NCBI GenBank assembly: GCA_963777565.1
Contig: CAVZQZ010000009.1
Location: 682,001-746,000 of the forward strand
Direction: 5' to 3'
DNA length: 64,000 bases
Source of the DNA: CALMEC01 sp963777565
Lineage (GTDB): Bacteria; Actinomycetota; Thermoleophilia; Miltoncostaeales; Miltoncostaeaceae
A program made the position numbers and the translations under genes. Positions 56,672 through 64,000 of this stretch are shown one piece after another. The notes below the pieces were generated by a model. That model was given only the letters and a program-made list of their open reading frames with translations. It did no database searches and was not told where the DNA came from. How positions within the stretch are numbered: position 1 is the first letter of the stretch; each line of letters starts with the position of its first letter.

Positions 56672-57905
56672 CGCTGCGTGGGCCGAGGAGGCCCGGGCGA
56701 CCGCGGAGAAGACGTTCACCAGCCTCCCCGCCCTCACCGGGCAGGAGGAGGACTGGCGGTTCACGCCTCCGGTCGACCTCGCCCTCGAGGGACCCGAGCC
56801 GGACGCCCCGTCGGCCTCGGTCGAGGCGGCGACGCCTGCCATCGCCACCGACAAGCGTGGTGCGACGCTGTCACTGAGCGACGGCCGCCCGGCACCGGTC
56901 GCCACGGGAACGCTGCCCGACGGGGTCATCGTCGCGGAGCTCGGCGATGCCCTCGGCACGCACGAGGCCCTCGTGCGGGAGCGCCTCTACACGCTCGTCG
57001 GATTCGACGACAAGCCCGGCGCGCTCAACGCGGCGCGGTGGGACGCAGGCCTCCTCGTCTACGTCCCCGCGGGTGTGCAGGTCGAGTTGCCCATCGAGGC
57101 CGTGACCTCGGCCACCGGCGCGAGCGGGCGCGTGTTCGGCCGTACGCTCGTGGTCGTCGAGGCGGGCGCGAAGGCGACCGTCATCGACCGCTACGTGTCC
57201 CCCGACCTGTCCGGAACGGTGCAGGCCTCCACGGTGACCGAGCTCTTCGTCGCCGAGGGCGCCGAGCTGGAGCACCTCTCCGTCATCGACTGGGGCGCCG
57301 GTGTGCGCCACCACGCGATCATCCGGGCCAGCGTCGGCAAAGACGCGAAGGTGCGATCGGTGGTCGTCACGCTCGGCGGCGACGTTGTGCGCGTCGAGCC
57401 GACCCTGCGGTGCGTCGGCAGCGGCGCGGACGCTCGGGCGCTCGGCCTGTTCTTCGCCTCCGGCGACCAGCACTTCGAGCACCGCGTCATCTCGCGCCAC
57501 GAGGCGCCCAACGCGTACTCGAACCTGCTCTACAAGGGCGCGATCAAGGACCACGCCCACACGGTCTTCTTCGGCAACCTCGTCGTGCCGCCCGGCGCCC
57601 CCGGGACGGACGCGTACCAGACGAACCGCAACCTCGTGCTCAACGAGGGCGCCCGCGCCGACACGATTCCGTTTCTCGAGATCGAGACCGCCGAGGTCAA
57701 ATGCTTCCACGCCGGCGCGGTGAGCCGCGTCGATGACGAGCACCTGTTCTACCTCGAATCGCGCGGGGTGCCGCGGGACACCGCGAAGCAGCTCATCGTC
57801 GAGGGCTTCTGCCAGGAGGTGCTCGACGAGGTGGAGCTCGACGAGCTCCGCGGCGAGCTCAACGCGGCCATCGAGCGCAAGGTGCGAGGTGGCGCACGTG
57901 CCTGA
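56664..57905 (+). CDS. sufD: Fe-S assembly protein SufD
   Basis: A 413-aa protein with a TTG start at 56664 overlapping the sufB stop by eight bases. It has the N-terminal EEDWRFTPPVDL motif, GALNAARWDAGLLVYVPAGVQVELPIEAV, and the parallel beta-helix core seen in SufB/D: GRTLVVVEAGAKATVIDRYV, EHLSVIDWGAGVRHHAII, SNLLYKGAIKDHAHTVFFG, DAYQTNRNLVLNEGARADTIPFLEIET, KCFHAGAVSRVDDEHLFYLESRGVPRDTAKQLIVEGF. SufD pairs with SufB and SufC to form the scaffold that builds clusters. Confidence 0.94.
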   Translation: MASAAWAEEARATAEKTFTSLPALTGQEEDWRFTPPVDLALEGPEPDAPSASVEAATPAIATDKRGATLSLSDGRPAPVATGTLPDGVIVAELGDALGTHEALVRERLYTLVGFDDKPGALNAARWDAGLLVYVPAGVQVELPIEAVTSATGASGRVFGRTLVVVEAGAKATVIDRYVSPDLSGTVQASTVTELFVAEGAELEHLSVIDWGAGVRHHAIIRASVGKDAKVRSVVVTLGGDVVRVEPTLRCVGSGADARALGLFFASGDQHFEHRVISRHEAPNAYSNLLYKGAIKDHAHTVFFGNLVVPPGAPGTDAYQTNRNLVLNEGARADTIPFLEIETAEVKCFHAGAVSRVDDEHLFYLESRGVPRDTAKQLIVEGFCQEVLDEVELDELRGELNAAIERKVRGGARA

Positions 57906-57923
57906 CCGGAGCGTTCGCGAACG

Positions 57924-58256
57924 GTGATCGACGTTGCGGCCCTCGACGACATCGACCCCGGCAGCTCCCTCCGCGTCGACGTGGAGGGAACGCCGATCTG
58001 CCTCGTCCGCCTGGACGGGTCGGTGCACGCGATCCACGACACCTGCACGCACGCACTCGAGAGTCTGTCGGGTGGGTACATCGACCGCGACCGCATCGAG
58101 TGCCCCCGGCACGGCGCGTTCTTCTCGGTGGTGACGGGTGAGGCGGTCACCCCACCGGCCACGCTGCCACTGCCGACCTTCACCGTCGAAGTCCGCGACG
58201 GGCGCGTCCTCGTCGACCCGAACCCGTCCCGCCCCCATCCACTAATTCGTTCCTGA
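57924..58256 (+). CDS. Rieske-type [2Fe-2S] ferredoxin
   Basis: A 110-aa protein with a GTG start at 57924. The Rieske motif is complete: DTCTHALESLSGGYIDRDRIECPRHGAFF (CxH x15-17 CxxH), with two Cys and two His as ligands. The full-length barrel gives a soluble Rieske ferredoxin of the kind found between sufD and sufC or sufS in actinobacteria. It may pass electrons or monitor the Fe-S supply. It sits between sufD and sufC with short gaps, so it is part of the operon. Confidence 0.92.
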   Translation: MIDVAALDDIDPGSSLRVDVEGTPICLVRLDGSVHAIHDTCTHALESLSGGYIDRDRIECPRHGAFFSVVTGEAVTPPATLPLPTFTVEVRDGRVLVDPNPSRPHPLIRS

Positions 58257-58308
58257 CGACCTGATCCCGGTGGCCATGAGGCCACCCGAACCGCACGGAG
58301 ACATCACG

Positions 58309-59094
58309 TTGGCTGAGCCCATCCTCAAGATCGAAGGTTTGAAAGTCGCCGTCGACGGCACGGAGATCCTCCGCGGCGTCGACCTGGAGGTGCCACAGGG
58401 CGAGGTGCATGCCCTGATGGGTCCCAACGGGTCGGGCAAGAGCACGCTGGCGTACGCGCTGGCAGGGCACCCGCGCTACGAGATCACCGATGGGCAGGTG
58501 ATCTTCGACGGGCAGGTCATCGCGAGCGCCGACGAAGACGAGTCGCTCGAGGCGGACGAGCGGGCGCGGCTCGGCCTGTTCCTCGCGATGCAGTACCCCC
58601 TGGAGGTCCCGGGCGTCTCCGTCATGAACTTCCTGCGGACGTCGCTCGGGGCGGTGCGGGGTGAGGAGGTGCCACCGCGCGAGTTCGTGAAGATGTTCAC
58701 CGAGGCCAGCGCGCTGCTCGAGTTCGACAAGAGCTTCGCCGACCGGTACCTCAACGAGGGCTTCTCTGGTGGCGAGAAGAAGCGCCACGAGATCCTCCAG
58801 ATGGCGCTTCTCAAGCCGCGCTTCGCAATCCTCGACGAGACGGACTCCGGGCTCGACATCGACGCGCTCAAAGTCGTCTCCAACGGCGTCAACACGCTCC
58901 GCGGCCCCGACCTCGGGGTGCTGATCATCACCCACTACACCCGCATCCTGAACTACGTGAAGCCCGACGTGGTGCACGTGATGTTCGAGGGCCGCATCGC
59001 CAAGACCGGCGGCCCGGAGCTCGCAGAGCACCTCGAGCAGGTCGGCTACGTCGAGTTCGGCTCGCACGAGCCGGCCGCGGTGCCGACCGCGTGA
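58309..59094 (+). CDS. sufC: Fe-S assembly ATPase SufC
   Basis: A 261-aa ABC-type ATPase with a TTG start at 58309 (CGGAGA upstream); an upstream ATG at 58270 is less likely. Walker A is MGPNGSGKST (about 40-49), the signature GFSGGEKKRHEILQ, Walker B RFAILDETDSGLD, and the H-loop LIITHYTRIL. EKKRHEILQ and DETDSGLD are typical of SufC. It powers the SufBCD scaffold. It lies between the Rieske gene and sufS. Confidence 0.96.
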   Translation: MAEPILKIEGLKVAVDGTEILRGVDLEVPQGEVHALMGPNGSGKSTLAYALAGHPRYEITDGQVIFDGQVIASADEDESLEADERARLGLFLAMQYPLEVPGVSVMNFLRTSLGAVRGEEVPPREFVKMFTEASALLEFDKSFADRYLNEGFSGGEKKRHEILQMALLKPRFAILDETDSGLDIDALKVVSNGVNTLRGPDLGVLIITHYTRILNYVKPDVVHVMFEGRIAKTGGPELAEHLEQVGYVEFGSHEPAAVPTA

Positions 59095-59110
59095 GCGACC
59101 AGCCCGCACG

Positions 59111-60343
59111 ATGACCACCTCCGTCGCCACGATCGCACACATCCGGGACGACTTCCCGATCCTCTCGCGTGAGGTGGCGGGCAAGCCGCTTGTCTACCTC
59201 GACTCCGCGGCGACGTCGCAGAAGCCCGTCGCGGTGCTCGACGCGATGGACGCCTTCTACCGGGAGACCAACGCGAACGTCCGGCGCGGCGTCTACAGCC
59301 TCGCCGCGGAAGCCGACCACCGGTTCGAGATGGCGCGAGCGTCGATCGCGCGTCTCGTCAACGCCCCCCTCGACGGGCTCGTCGTGACGAAGAACGTGAC
59401 CGAGGCGATCAACCTCGTCGCGTGGGCATGGGGTGTCCGCACGTTGCGACCCGGCGACGAGGTCGTCGTGTCGATCATGGAGCACCACTCGAACATCGTC
59501 CCGTGGCAGCTCGTCGCGAAGATCACCGGGGCGACGGTTCGCTTCTGCCCCGTCACCGACGAGGGCGAGCTCGACCTCGACGCACTGCGCGGTCTGATCG
59601 GGGGACGCACGCGGCTCGTGTCGATCGTCCACGTCAGCAACGCCCTCGGCACGATCAACCCGGTTCGCGAGATCGCCGACCTCGCGCACGCGGCGGGAGC
59701 GCTGATGATGGTCGACGGGGCGCAGAGCGTCCCGCACATGCCGGTCGACTTCGCCGCGCTCGGCTGCGACTTCTTCGGCTTCACCGGGCACAAGATGCTC
59801 GGCCCGACCGGTGTGGGGGTGCTCGTCGCGAAGCCGGAGCTTCTCGCCGGAATCGAGCCGTTCATGGGTGGCGGCGAGATGATCAACGACGTGACCACCG
59901 AGGGGTCGACGTGGGCGGATGGTCCGCGGAAGTTCGAGGCTGGCACCCCGCCGATCGCCGAGGTGATCGGCCTGGGCGCGGCCGCCGAGTACCTCATGGG
60001 CATCGGCATGGAGCAGGTCCGCGCGCACGAACTGGGGCTCACCGACTACGCCCTGGACGCGTTGAAGGAGCTCGAGGGGATCCGGGTGTTCGGACCGGCC
60101 GACCCGGCTCGCCGCGGCTGCCCGATCAGCTTCGAGCTACCCGGCGTGCACGCGCACGACGTCGCGCAGTTCCTGGACCAAGAGGGGATCTGCGTCCGGG
60201 CGGGCCACCACTGCACGAAGCCGCTGATGCGCGTGCTGGGCGTCACCGCGACCGCCCGGGCGAGCACTCACGTGTACAGCCTGCGCGAGGAGATCGACGC
60301 GCTGGTGCGCGGCCTTCACGGGGCCCGCGCCTACTTCGCGTAA
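59111..60343 (+). CDS. sufS: Cysteine desulfurase SufS
   Basis: A 410-aa class II desulfurase. PLP-binding context is in the SFTGHK-type motif FFGFTGHKMLGPTGVGVLVA (Lys aldimine), with YLDSAATSQKPVAVLDA, RGVYSLAAEADHRFE, EHHSNIVPW, and HVSNALGTINPV. The catalytic Cys is in RAGHHCTKPLM, and STHVYSLREEIDALVRGL is the C-terminal helix. It supplies persulfide sulfur to SufU or directly to SufB. The ATG at 59111 is 16 bp after sufC. Confidence 0.96.
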   Translation: MTTSVATIAHIRDDFPILSREVAGKPLVYLDSAATSQKPVAVLDAMDAFYRETNANVRRGVYSLAAEADHRFEMARASIARLVNAPLDGLVVTKNVTEAINLVAWAWGVRTLRPGDEVVVSIMEHHSNIVPWQLVAKITGATVRFCPVTDEGELDLDALRGLIGGRTRLVSIVHVSNALGTINPVREIADLAHAAGALMMVDGAQSVPHMPVDFAALGCDFFGFTGHKMLGPTGVGVLVAKPELLAGIEPFMGGGEMINDVTTEGSTWADGPRKFEAGTPPIAEVIGLGAAAEYLMGIGMEQVRAHELGLTDYALDALKELEGIRVFGPADPARRGCPISFELPGVHAHDVAQFLDQEGICVRAGHHCTKPLMRVLGVTATARASTHVYSLREEIDALVRGLHGARAYFA

Positions 60344-60353
60344 CGGTCGCCCG

Positions 60354-62366
60354 TCAGGGCGCGAAGTCGGGCAGCGGGATCGCGGCCTCGCCTTCCATTC
60401 GGTACCTGCCACCGATCCGCTCGATCCACTCGAACAGGTCGTCGCCGGGGCGTGGCCGGCTGACGAGGTAGCCCTGCGCGACCCAGCAGCCGAGCTCCTC
60501 GAGCGCGTCCCATTCCTCCTGCCGCTCGACGCCCTCGGCCACCACGCCGATGCCGAGATCACGTGCGAGGGCGATCGTCGAGCGCACGATCGTGGCGTTT
60601 TTCGATTCGACCAGCATTCCCGAGACGAACGACCGGTCGATCTTGATGCACGTCACCGGGAGGCCACGCAGGTGCGCGAGCGACGAGTACCCGGTGCCGT
60701 AGTCGTCGATCGACAGCGACACGCCCATCGCGTGGAGCTTCTTCAGCGTCTCGTTCGCGGCGCCGAGGTCGGCCACGAGGGCGCTCTCGGTGATCTCGAT
60801 CTCCAGCGCCTTCGCCGGGATCTGGTGACGTTCGAGCGCGAGGGCGATCGCAGATGGGATCGTCGGATCGAGCAGGCTCGCCTGTGACAGGTTCACCGCG
60901 ACCTTCAGGACGCGTCCGCGCTCGGCCCATGCCCGGCATTGCCGCATCGCTTCGTCCAGCACCCAGTAGGTGAGCTGCCGGATGAGGCCGGAGCTCTCAG
61001 CGAGCGGGATGAACGCGTCGGGTCCGAGCAGCCCGCGCTCCGGGTGCTGCCATCGGACGAGCGCCTCGACGCTCCTGATCCGGCGGGTCTTCAGCTCGGC
61101 CTTCGGCTGGTAGTAGAGCCGCAGCTCGCCGTGGCCGATCGCGCGGCGAAGGTCGCCGACGAGCGTGAGCTGGTCGCGCTCCTGGTTGTCGGTCACGGGG
61201 TCGTAGATCGCGTGGCCGCTCTTTGCGGCCTTCGCCGTGTACATCGACACGTCCGCGCGCTCGATCAGCACGTCGGGGTCCACGCCGTGCTCCGGGATGA
61301 GCGAGACGCCGATGCTCGCCTCCACCGTCAGCGTGACGCCGTCGAGGACGAACGGCGCGGACAGCGCGGCACGCAGCCCCTCGACCACCTTCTTCACGCC
61401 GCGGACGCCGTCGACCATCGGCAGGAGCACCGCGAACTCGTCGCCGCCGAGGCGGGCGAGCGTGTCGCTCTGACGCAGGCGGCTGGAGAGCCTGCGGGAG
61501 ACCTCGACGAGGAGCAGATCTCCGGTGCGGTGGCCGAGGGTGTCGTTGACCTCCTTGAACCGGTCGAGGTCGAGCACCATCACCGCCGCCTGCTGGCCCG
61601 CACGCCGCCGTTCCTTGCCGCACTGTGCGACGCGGTCGTGGAAGAGCGTCCGGTTCGGCAGGCCCGTCAGCGGGTCCTGCAGCGCGAGGAGGCGGTTGTG
61701 ATCCACCTGGCGGCGCAGTCGCCGGGAGACGGCTGCGACCGCCGAGAGCAGGAACCCGAACAGCAGGATGAGCCCGGCGCAGATCGCAAGGGCAAGGCGC
61801 CATTTCTCACGTGCGATCTCGGTCTGAACCGGGGCGAAGTCGAAGGTGATCTCGGCGACCCCGACCGGCCGTGGCTCGCCCATCCGCATGAGGGGCACGT
61901 GGATCTCCATGGCCTCACCGGTGTCGGCGGCCTGAACGTCGGCAGGGCCTCGCGCCCCCGCGACGACCCGGATCTGCGCATCCCCGCGCAGGGCGCGGCC
62001 GAGCTCGGCGTCGAGCGGGAAGCGACGGCCGATCACGGCGGGATCGTTCGCGTAGGCGATCATCCCGCGCGGCGTCCAGATGTCGACACTCGTGAGCCCC
62101 GCCGACGTCGATGCCCGCGCCACGAATGCATCCAGACGAGCGATGGTCGCCGGGGCCAGACCGTCGCGCACGTCGTCGTCCGCGAGCGCGTCCACGATGG
62201 CCGTATCGGCGATGACCTGCGCAGACCGTGTCGCCTGGCTCAGGGCGCCGTCGCGCATTTCGGCGCCGAGCACCCATGTCAGGGCGACACCGAGCCCGGC
62301 CAGGGCGGTGATCGAGAGGATGCTGAACCAGCCCAGTACACCCGGGCGTTGCGACTTGAGCTTCAT
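60354..62366 (-). CDS. GGDEF-EAL bifunctional cyclic-di-GMP protein
   Basis: A 670-aa membrane protein from the ATG at 62366. One N-terminal TM helix (VLGWFSILSITALAGLGVAL), an extracytoplasmic domain (about 35-190), a second TM (WRLALAICAGLILLFGFLLSAVAAV), then GGDEF (RLGGDEFAVLL; intact) and EAL (RIRSVEALVRWQHPERGLLGP, KVAVNLSQASLL, ETSAL-like EITESALVADLG, DDYGTGYSSLAHLRGLPVTCIKIDRSFV). Both catalytic motifs look intact, so it could make or degrade c-di-GMP. It is transcribed against the suf genes and separates sufS from sufU. Confidence 0.93.
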   Translation of the reverse strand: MKLKSQRPGVLGWFSILSITALAGLGVALTWVLGAEMRDGALSQATRSAQVIADTAIVDALADDDVRDGLAPATIARLDAFVARASTSAGLTSVDIWTPRGMIAYANDPAVIGRRFPLDAELGRALRGDAQIRVVAGARGPADVQAADTGEAMEIHVPLMRMGEPRPVGVAEITFDFAPVQTEIAREKWRLALAICAGLILLFGFLLSAVAAVSRRLRRQVDHNRLLALQDPLTGLPNRTLFHDRVAQCGKERRRAGQQAAVMVLDLDRFKEVNDTLGHRTGDLLLVEVSRRLSSRLRQSDTLARLGGDEFAVLLPMVDGVRGVKKVVEGLRAALSAPFVLDGVTLTVEASIGVSLIPEHGVDPDVLIERADVSMYTAKAAKSGHAIYDPVTDNQERDQLTLVGDLRRAIGHGELRLYYQPKAELKTRRIRSVEALVRWQHPERGLLGPDAFIPLAESSGLIRQLTYWVLDEAMRQCRAWAERGRVLKVAVNLSQASLLDPTIPSAIALALERHQIPAKALEIEITESALVADLGAANETLKKLHAMGVSLSIDDYGTGYSSLAHLRGLPVTCIKIDRSFVSGMLVESKNATIVRSTIALARDLGIGVVAEGVERQEEWDALEELGCWVAQGYLVSRPRPGDDLFEWIERIGGRYRMEGEAAIPLPDFAP

Positions 62367-62504
62367 TGACCGCCAGTAATTGGGGATTCCTGGTCGTATC
62401 GGCACAACTTCGGACGGGCCTGAGTGCTCGAGGCCCGTGTATGGCGTGGCGTCTACAATGGTTTCGGGCGGAGCGAGGTCACATATGCGCCGCCGGAACG
62501 GGCT

Positions 62505-62954
62505 ATGGGCGGAATCGACGACCTCTACCAGGAGCTGATCCTGGACCACTACAAGAATCGCCGGCATCGCGGCACGCTGGCGGCGCCGTCGATCGCCGTC
62601 GATCACAACAATCCGCTGTGCGGCGATCAGGTCCACCTGGAGGTGCTCCTCGACGGCGAGACCGTCGCGGACCTCGGCCACGTGGGGGACGGCTGCTCCA
62701 TCTCCCAGGCGTCCGCGTCGATGATGAGCGAGGTCGTCATCGGCCGCTCCACCGAGGAGGCGCTCGGGATCGTCGAGCATTTCCGGCGGGTGATGCACGG
62801 CGACGAGCCGGCCGACGAGGACCGGCTGGGCGATGCGGTCGCGCTCGAGGGCGTCGCGAAGTTCCCGGCGCGGGTGAAATGCGCTTTGCTGTCATGGATG
62901 GCGTTGAAGGACGCGATCGACACGTACGAGGGGAGCCGGCGCCATGACGACTGA
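62505..62954 (+). CDS. sufU: SufU-type Fe-S scaffold/sulfur acceptor
   Basis: A 149-aa protein from the ATG at 62505. Zinc/cluster ligands: Cys39 in NPLCGDQV, Cys64 in GDGCSISQAS and Cys126 in RVKCALLSW, with Asp41. The 18-residue insertion before the third Cys (HGDEPADEDRLGDAVALEGV) marks SufU rather than IscU. SufU shuttles sulfur from SufS to SufBCD. It overlaps the next gene by 11 bases. Confidence 0.95.
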   Translation: MGGIDDLYQELILDHYKNRRHRGTLAAPSIAVDHNNPLCGDQVHLEVLLDGETVADLGHVGDGCSISQASASMMSEVVIGRSTEEALGIVEHFRRVMHGDEPADEDRLGDAVALEGVAKFPARVKCALLSWMALKDAIDTYEGSRRHDD

Positions 62955-63255
62955 AGACGAGATTCGCGAAGCGATGAAGCAGGTCGAGGACCCGGAGCTC
63001 GGCGTCAACGTCGTGGACCTCGGGCTCCTCTACGGGGTCTCGCTCGACGAGCACGGCAAGGTGATCCTCGACATGACGCTCACGTCGATGGGCTGCCCGC
63101 TCACCGAACAGATCCTCGGCGATTCGCAGAAGGCGATCTTCCCGCTCGACGGCGTTCAGAGCGTCGACATCAACTGGGTATGGGACCCGCCCTGGTCGCC
63201 GGAGGCCATGACCGACGAGGGGAAGCTTATGATGAAGGTCATGGGGTTCATGTGA
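62944..63255 (+). CDS. sufT: SufT/MIP18-type (DUF59) Fe-S assembly factor
   Basis: A 103-aa protein with a start inside sufU (overlap 11 bases) and ending at a TGATG junction with the next gene. DUF59 features: QVEDPELGVNVVDLGLLYGVSL, VILDMTLTSMGCPLTEQI, VDINWVWDPPWSPEAMTDEGKLMMKVMGFM. The single conserved Cys in SMGCPL is the cluster- or metal-contact residue. SufT proteins assist Fe-S maturation in many bacteria. Confidence 0.93.
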   Translation: MTTEDEIREAMKQVEDPELGVNVVDLGLLYGVSLDEHGKVILDMTLTSMGCPLTEQILGDSQKAIFPLDGVQSVDINWVWDPPWSPEAMTDEGKLMMKVMGFM

Positions 63256-63710
63256 TGAGCGATGCCGTGACCCACGCCGCGCCGACCGAGGCGCCGCCGG
63301 CGATGACGCTGGAAGAGAAGAAGGCCGCCGCCCGGGCGCGTGCGCGCGCCGCGAAGGAGGCTCAGGCGGCGGGCGCCGCCCAGGTCGACATCAGCAATGC
63401 CGCGGTTGCCTACATTCGGCAAGCCGCCGAGGAGCAGGGGAAGGAGCCGGGTGTCCGCCTGCGGATCCTCGCCGGCGGGTGCTCGGGGCTCGAGTACAAG
63501 CTCGATCTGCTGACGCCGGGCGAGTCTGCGGTGGAGGGCGAGCGCGAACTGGTGTCGAACGGCGTGCGACTGCTGATGGATCTCAAGAGCTCAATCCATG
63601 TGACGGGCTCGATGATCGACTACGAGTCGACCTTGTTGCGCCGCGGGTTCAAGATCAAGAATCCGAACGCCACGGCGACCTGCAGCTGCGGCGACAGCTT
63701 CGGGGTGTGA
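63255..63710 (+). CDS. A-type Fe-S carrier (ErpA/SufA-like)
   Basis: A 151-aa protein with an ATG at 63255 inside the previous stop. The C-terminal 108 residues are an HesB/IscA domain with ligands Cys76 (AGGCSGLEYKL), Cys143 and Cys145 (CSCGDSFGV). The first 43 residues form a Lys/Ala-rich extension (LEEKKAAARARARAAKEAQAA) that is unusual for the family and probably disordered or helical. It closes the Suf cluster. Confidence 0.9.
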   Translation: MSDAVTHAAPTEAPPAMTLEEKKAAARARARAAKEAQAAGAAQVDISNAAVAYIRQAAEEQGKEPGVRLRILAGGCSGLEYKLDLLTPGESAVEGERELVSNGVRLLMDLKSSIHVTGSMIDYESTLLRRGFKIKNPNATATCSCGDSFGV

Positions 63711-63811
63711 CGCCGCTCGCCGGGCGGCGAGTCTCGGACGGGTTCTCGTTGCGAGGGGTGGCGTGACTCATGGCGCCCCCCAACGCCACGAGTCCGTCTT
63801 CCACCGCGTAG

Positions 63812-64000
63812 TCAGCGTTCTGGGTCGCAGCCTACGTCGCGGCCGGTGGTTGACAACGCCCATGCCTTCTCGAGCCGGTAGATCTCGGAGGCTTCCCGGA
63901 GGGAGTCGAACGCGCGGTTCCGCGCTGCGACGAACTCGTCCCAGCTCGGAGAGCCACGTTGCATCCTGGTCATCCGGACCTGGTCGCGGTCGTTCGGCTC
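63812..64000 (-). CDS. Hypothetical protein, partial at window edge
   Basis: A minus-strand frame ending with TGA at 63812 reads MTRMQRGSPSWDEFVAARNR, AFDSLREASEIYRLEKAWALSTT and GCDPER. It may be a full 53-codon gene from the ATG at 63973 or the end of a longer gene beyond the window. A helical, charged product; no family recognised. The gap 63711-63811 has no gene. Confidence 0.45.
   Translation of the reverse strand, partial: EPNDRDQVRMTRMQRGSPSWDEFVAARNRAFDSLREASEIYRLEKAWALSTTGRDVGCDPER

Overview
The window is high-GC DNA with densely packed genes, frequent NTGA start/stop overlaps, many GTG/TTG starts, a WhiG-type sigma factor, F420/PPOX-type enzymes and an actinobacterial Suf locus (SufR-SufB-SufD-Rieske-SufC-SufS, then SufU-SufT-A-type carrier). 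This suggests an actinobacterium, possibly of the Thermoleophilia type. That placement is an inference from gene content only.

Layout. (1) 1-5571: tandem PepSY lipoprotein-like genes, a histidine kinase/OmpR-type regulator pair, 11-bp direct repeats between divergent genes, then a small membrane protein, ApbE flavin transferase and a ferric-reductase-like haem membrane protein. (2) 5630-9133: an SDR and a polar amino-acid ABC importer (ATPase, permease, lipoprotein). (3) 9296-14440: tRNA-Val, purK-purE, a type III glutamine synthetase split by about ten frame changes and preceded by two palindromes, a 37-aa basic protein, and a DUF429 protein. (4) 14498-18295: nitroreductase, a YihY-type membrane protein, and decayed genes (EamA transporter, AHSA1/SRPBCC) among small genes. 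(5) 18382-23367: a TPR/LuxR regulator and an old tRNA-Cys-targeted element, marked by a copied tRNA 3' end at 20102, an integrase C-terminal relic at 21745, tandem repeats at 23061 and the intact tRNA-Cys at 23191. (6) 23515-36501: housekeeping and accessory genes, including a collagen-like/Hcp fusion, Nif3, an EF-G-like GTPase, WhiG-type sigma factor, MBL enzymes, Mrp, ferredoxin and SDRs. (7) 36526-45439: an 8.9-kb integrative element with a tyrosine integrase, an AAA/RepA-like protein with iteron-like repeats, small genes, HNH nuclease, a regulator with a palindromic operator and probable cargo (a secreted CSC/GerMN-like protein and a STAS protein), bounded by 12-bp direct repeats. (8) 45445-54300: duplicated ATPase-LuxR regulators, an FAD oxidase operon, a SnoaL-like protein and a membrane dipeptidase. 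(9) 54413-63710: the Suf Fe-S assembly locus, divided by an opposing GGDEF/EAL gene.

Working together: the Suf block, Mrp and SufT form an Fe-S assembly set under a four-cysteine SufR-like regulator. The first 5.6 kb looks like a signal-responsive envelope/redox module. Three genes (glutamine synthetase III, the first LuxR gene and sufB) carry frame changes yet keep near-normal total length and conserved residues. Base-level sequence error therefore has to be considered before calling them dead. By contrast, the EamA, AHSA1, DUF5996 and integrase relics are truncated or diverged and look like real decay.
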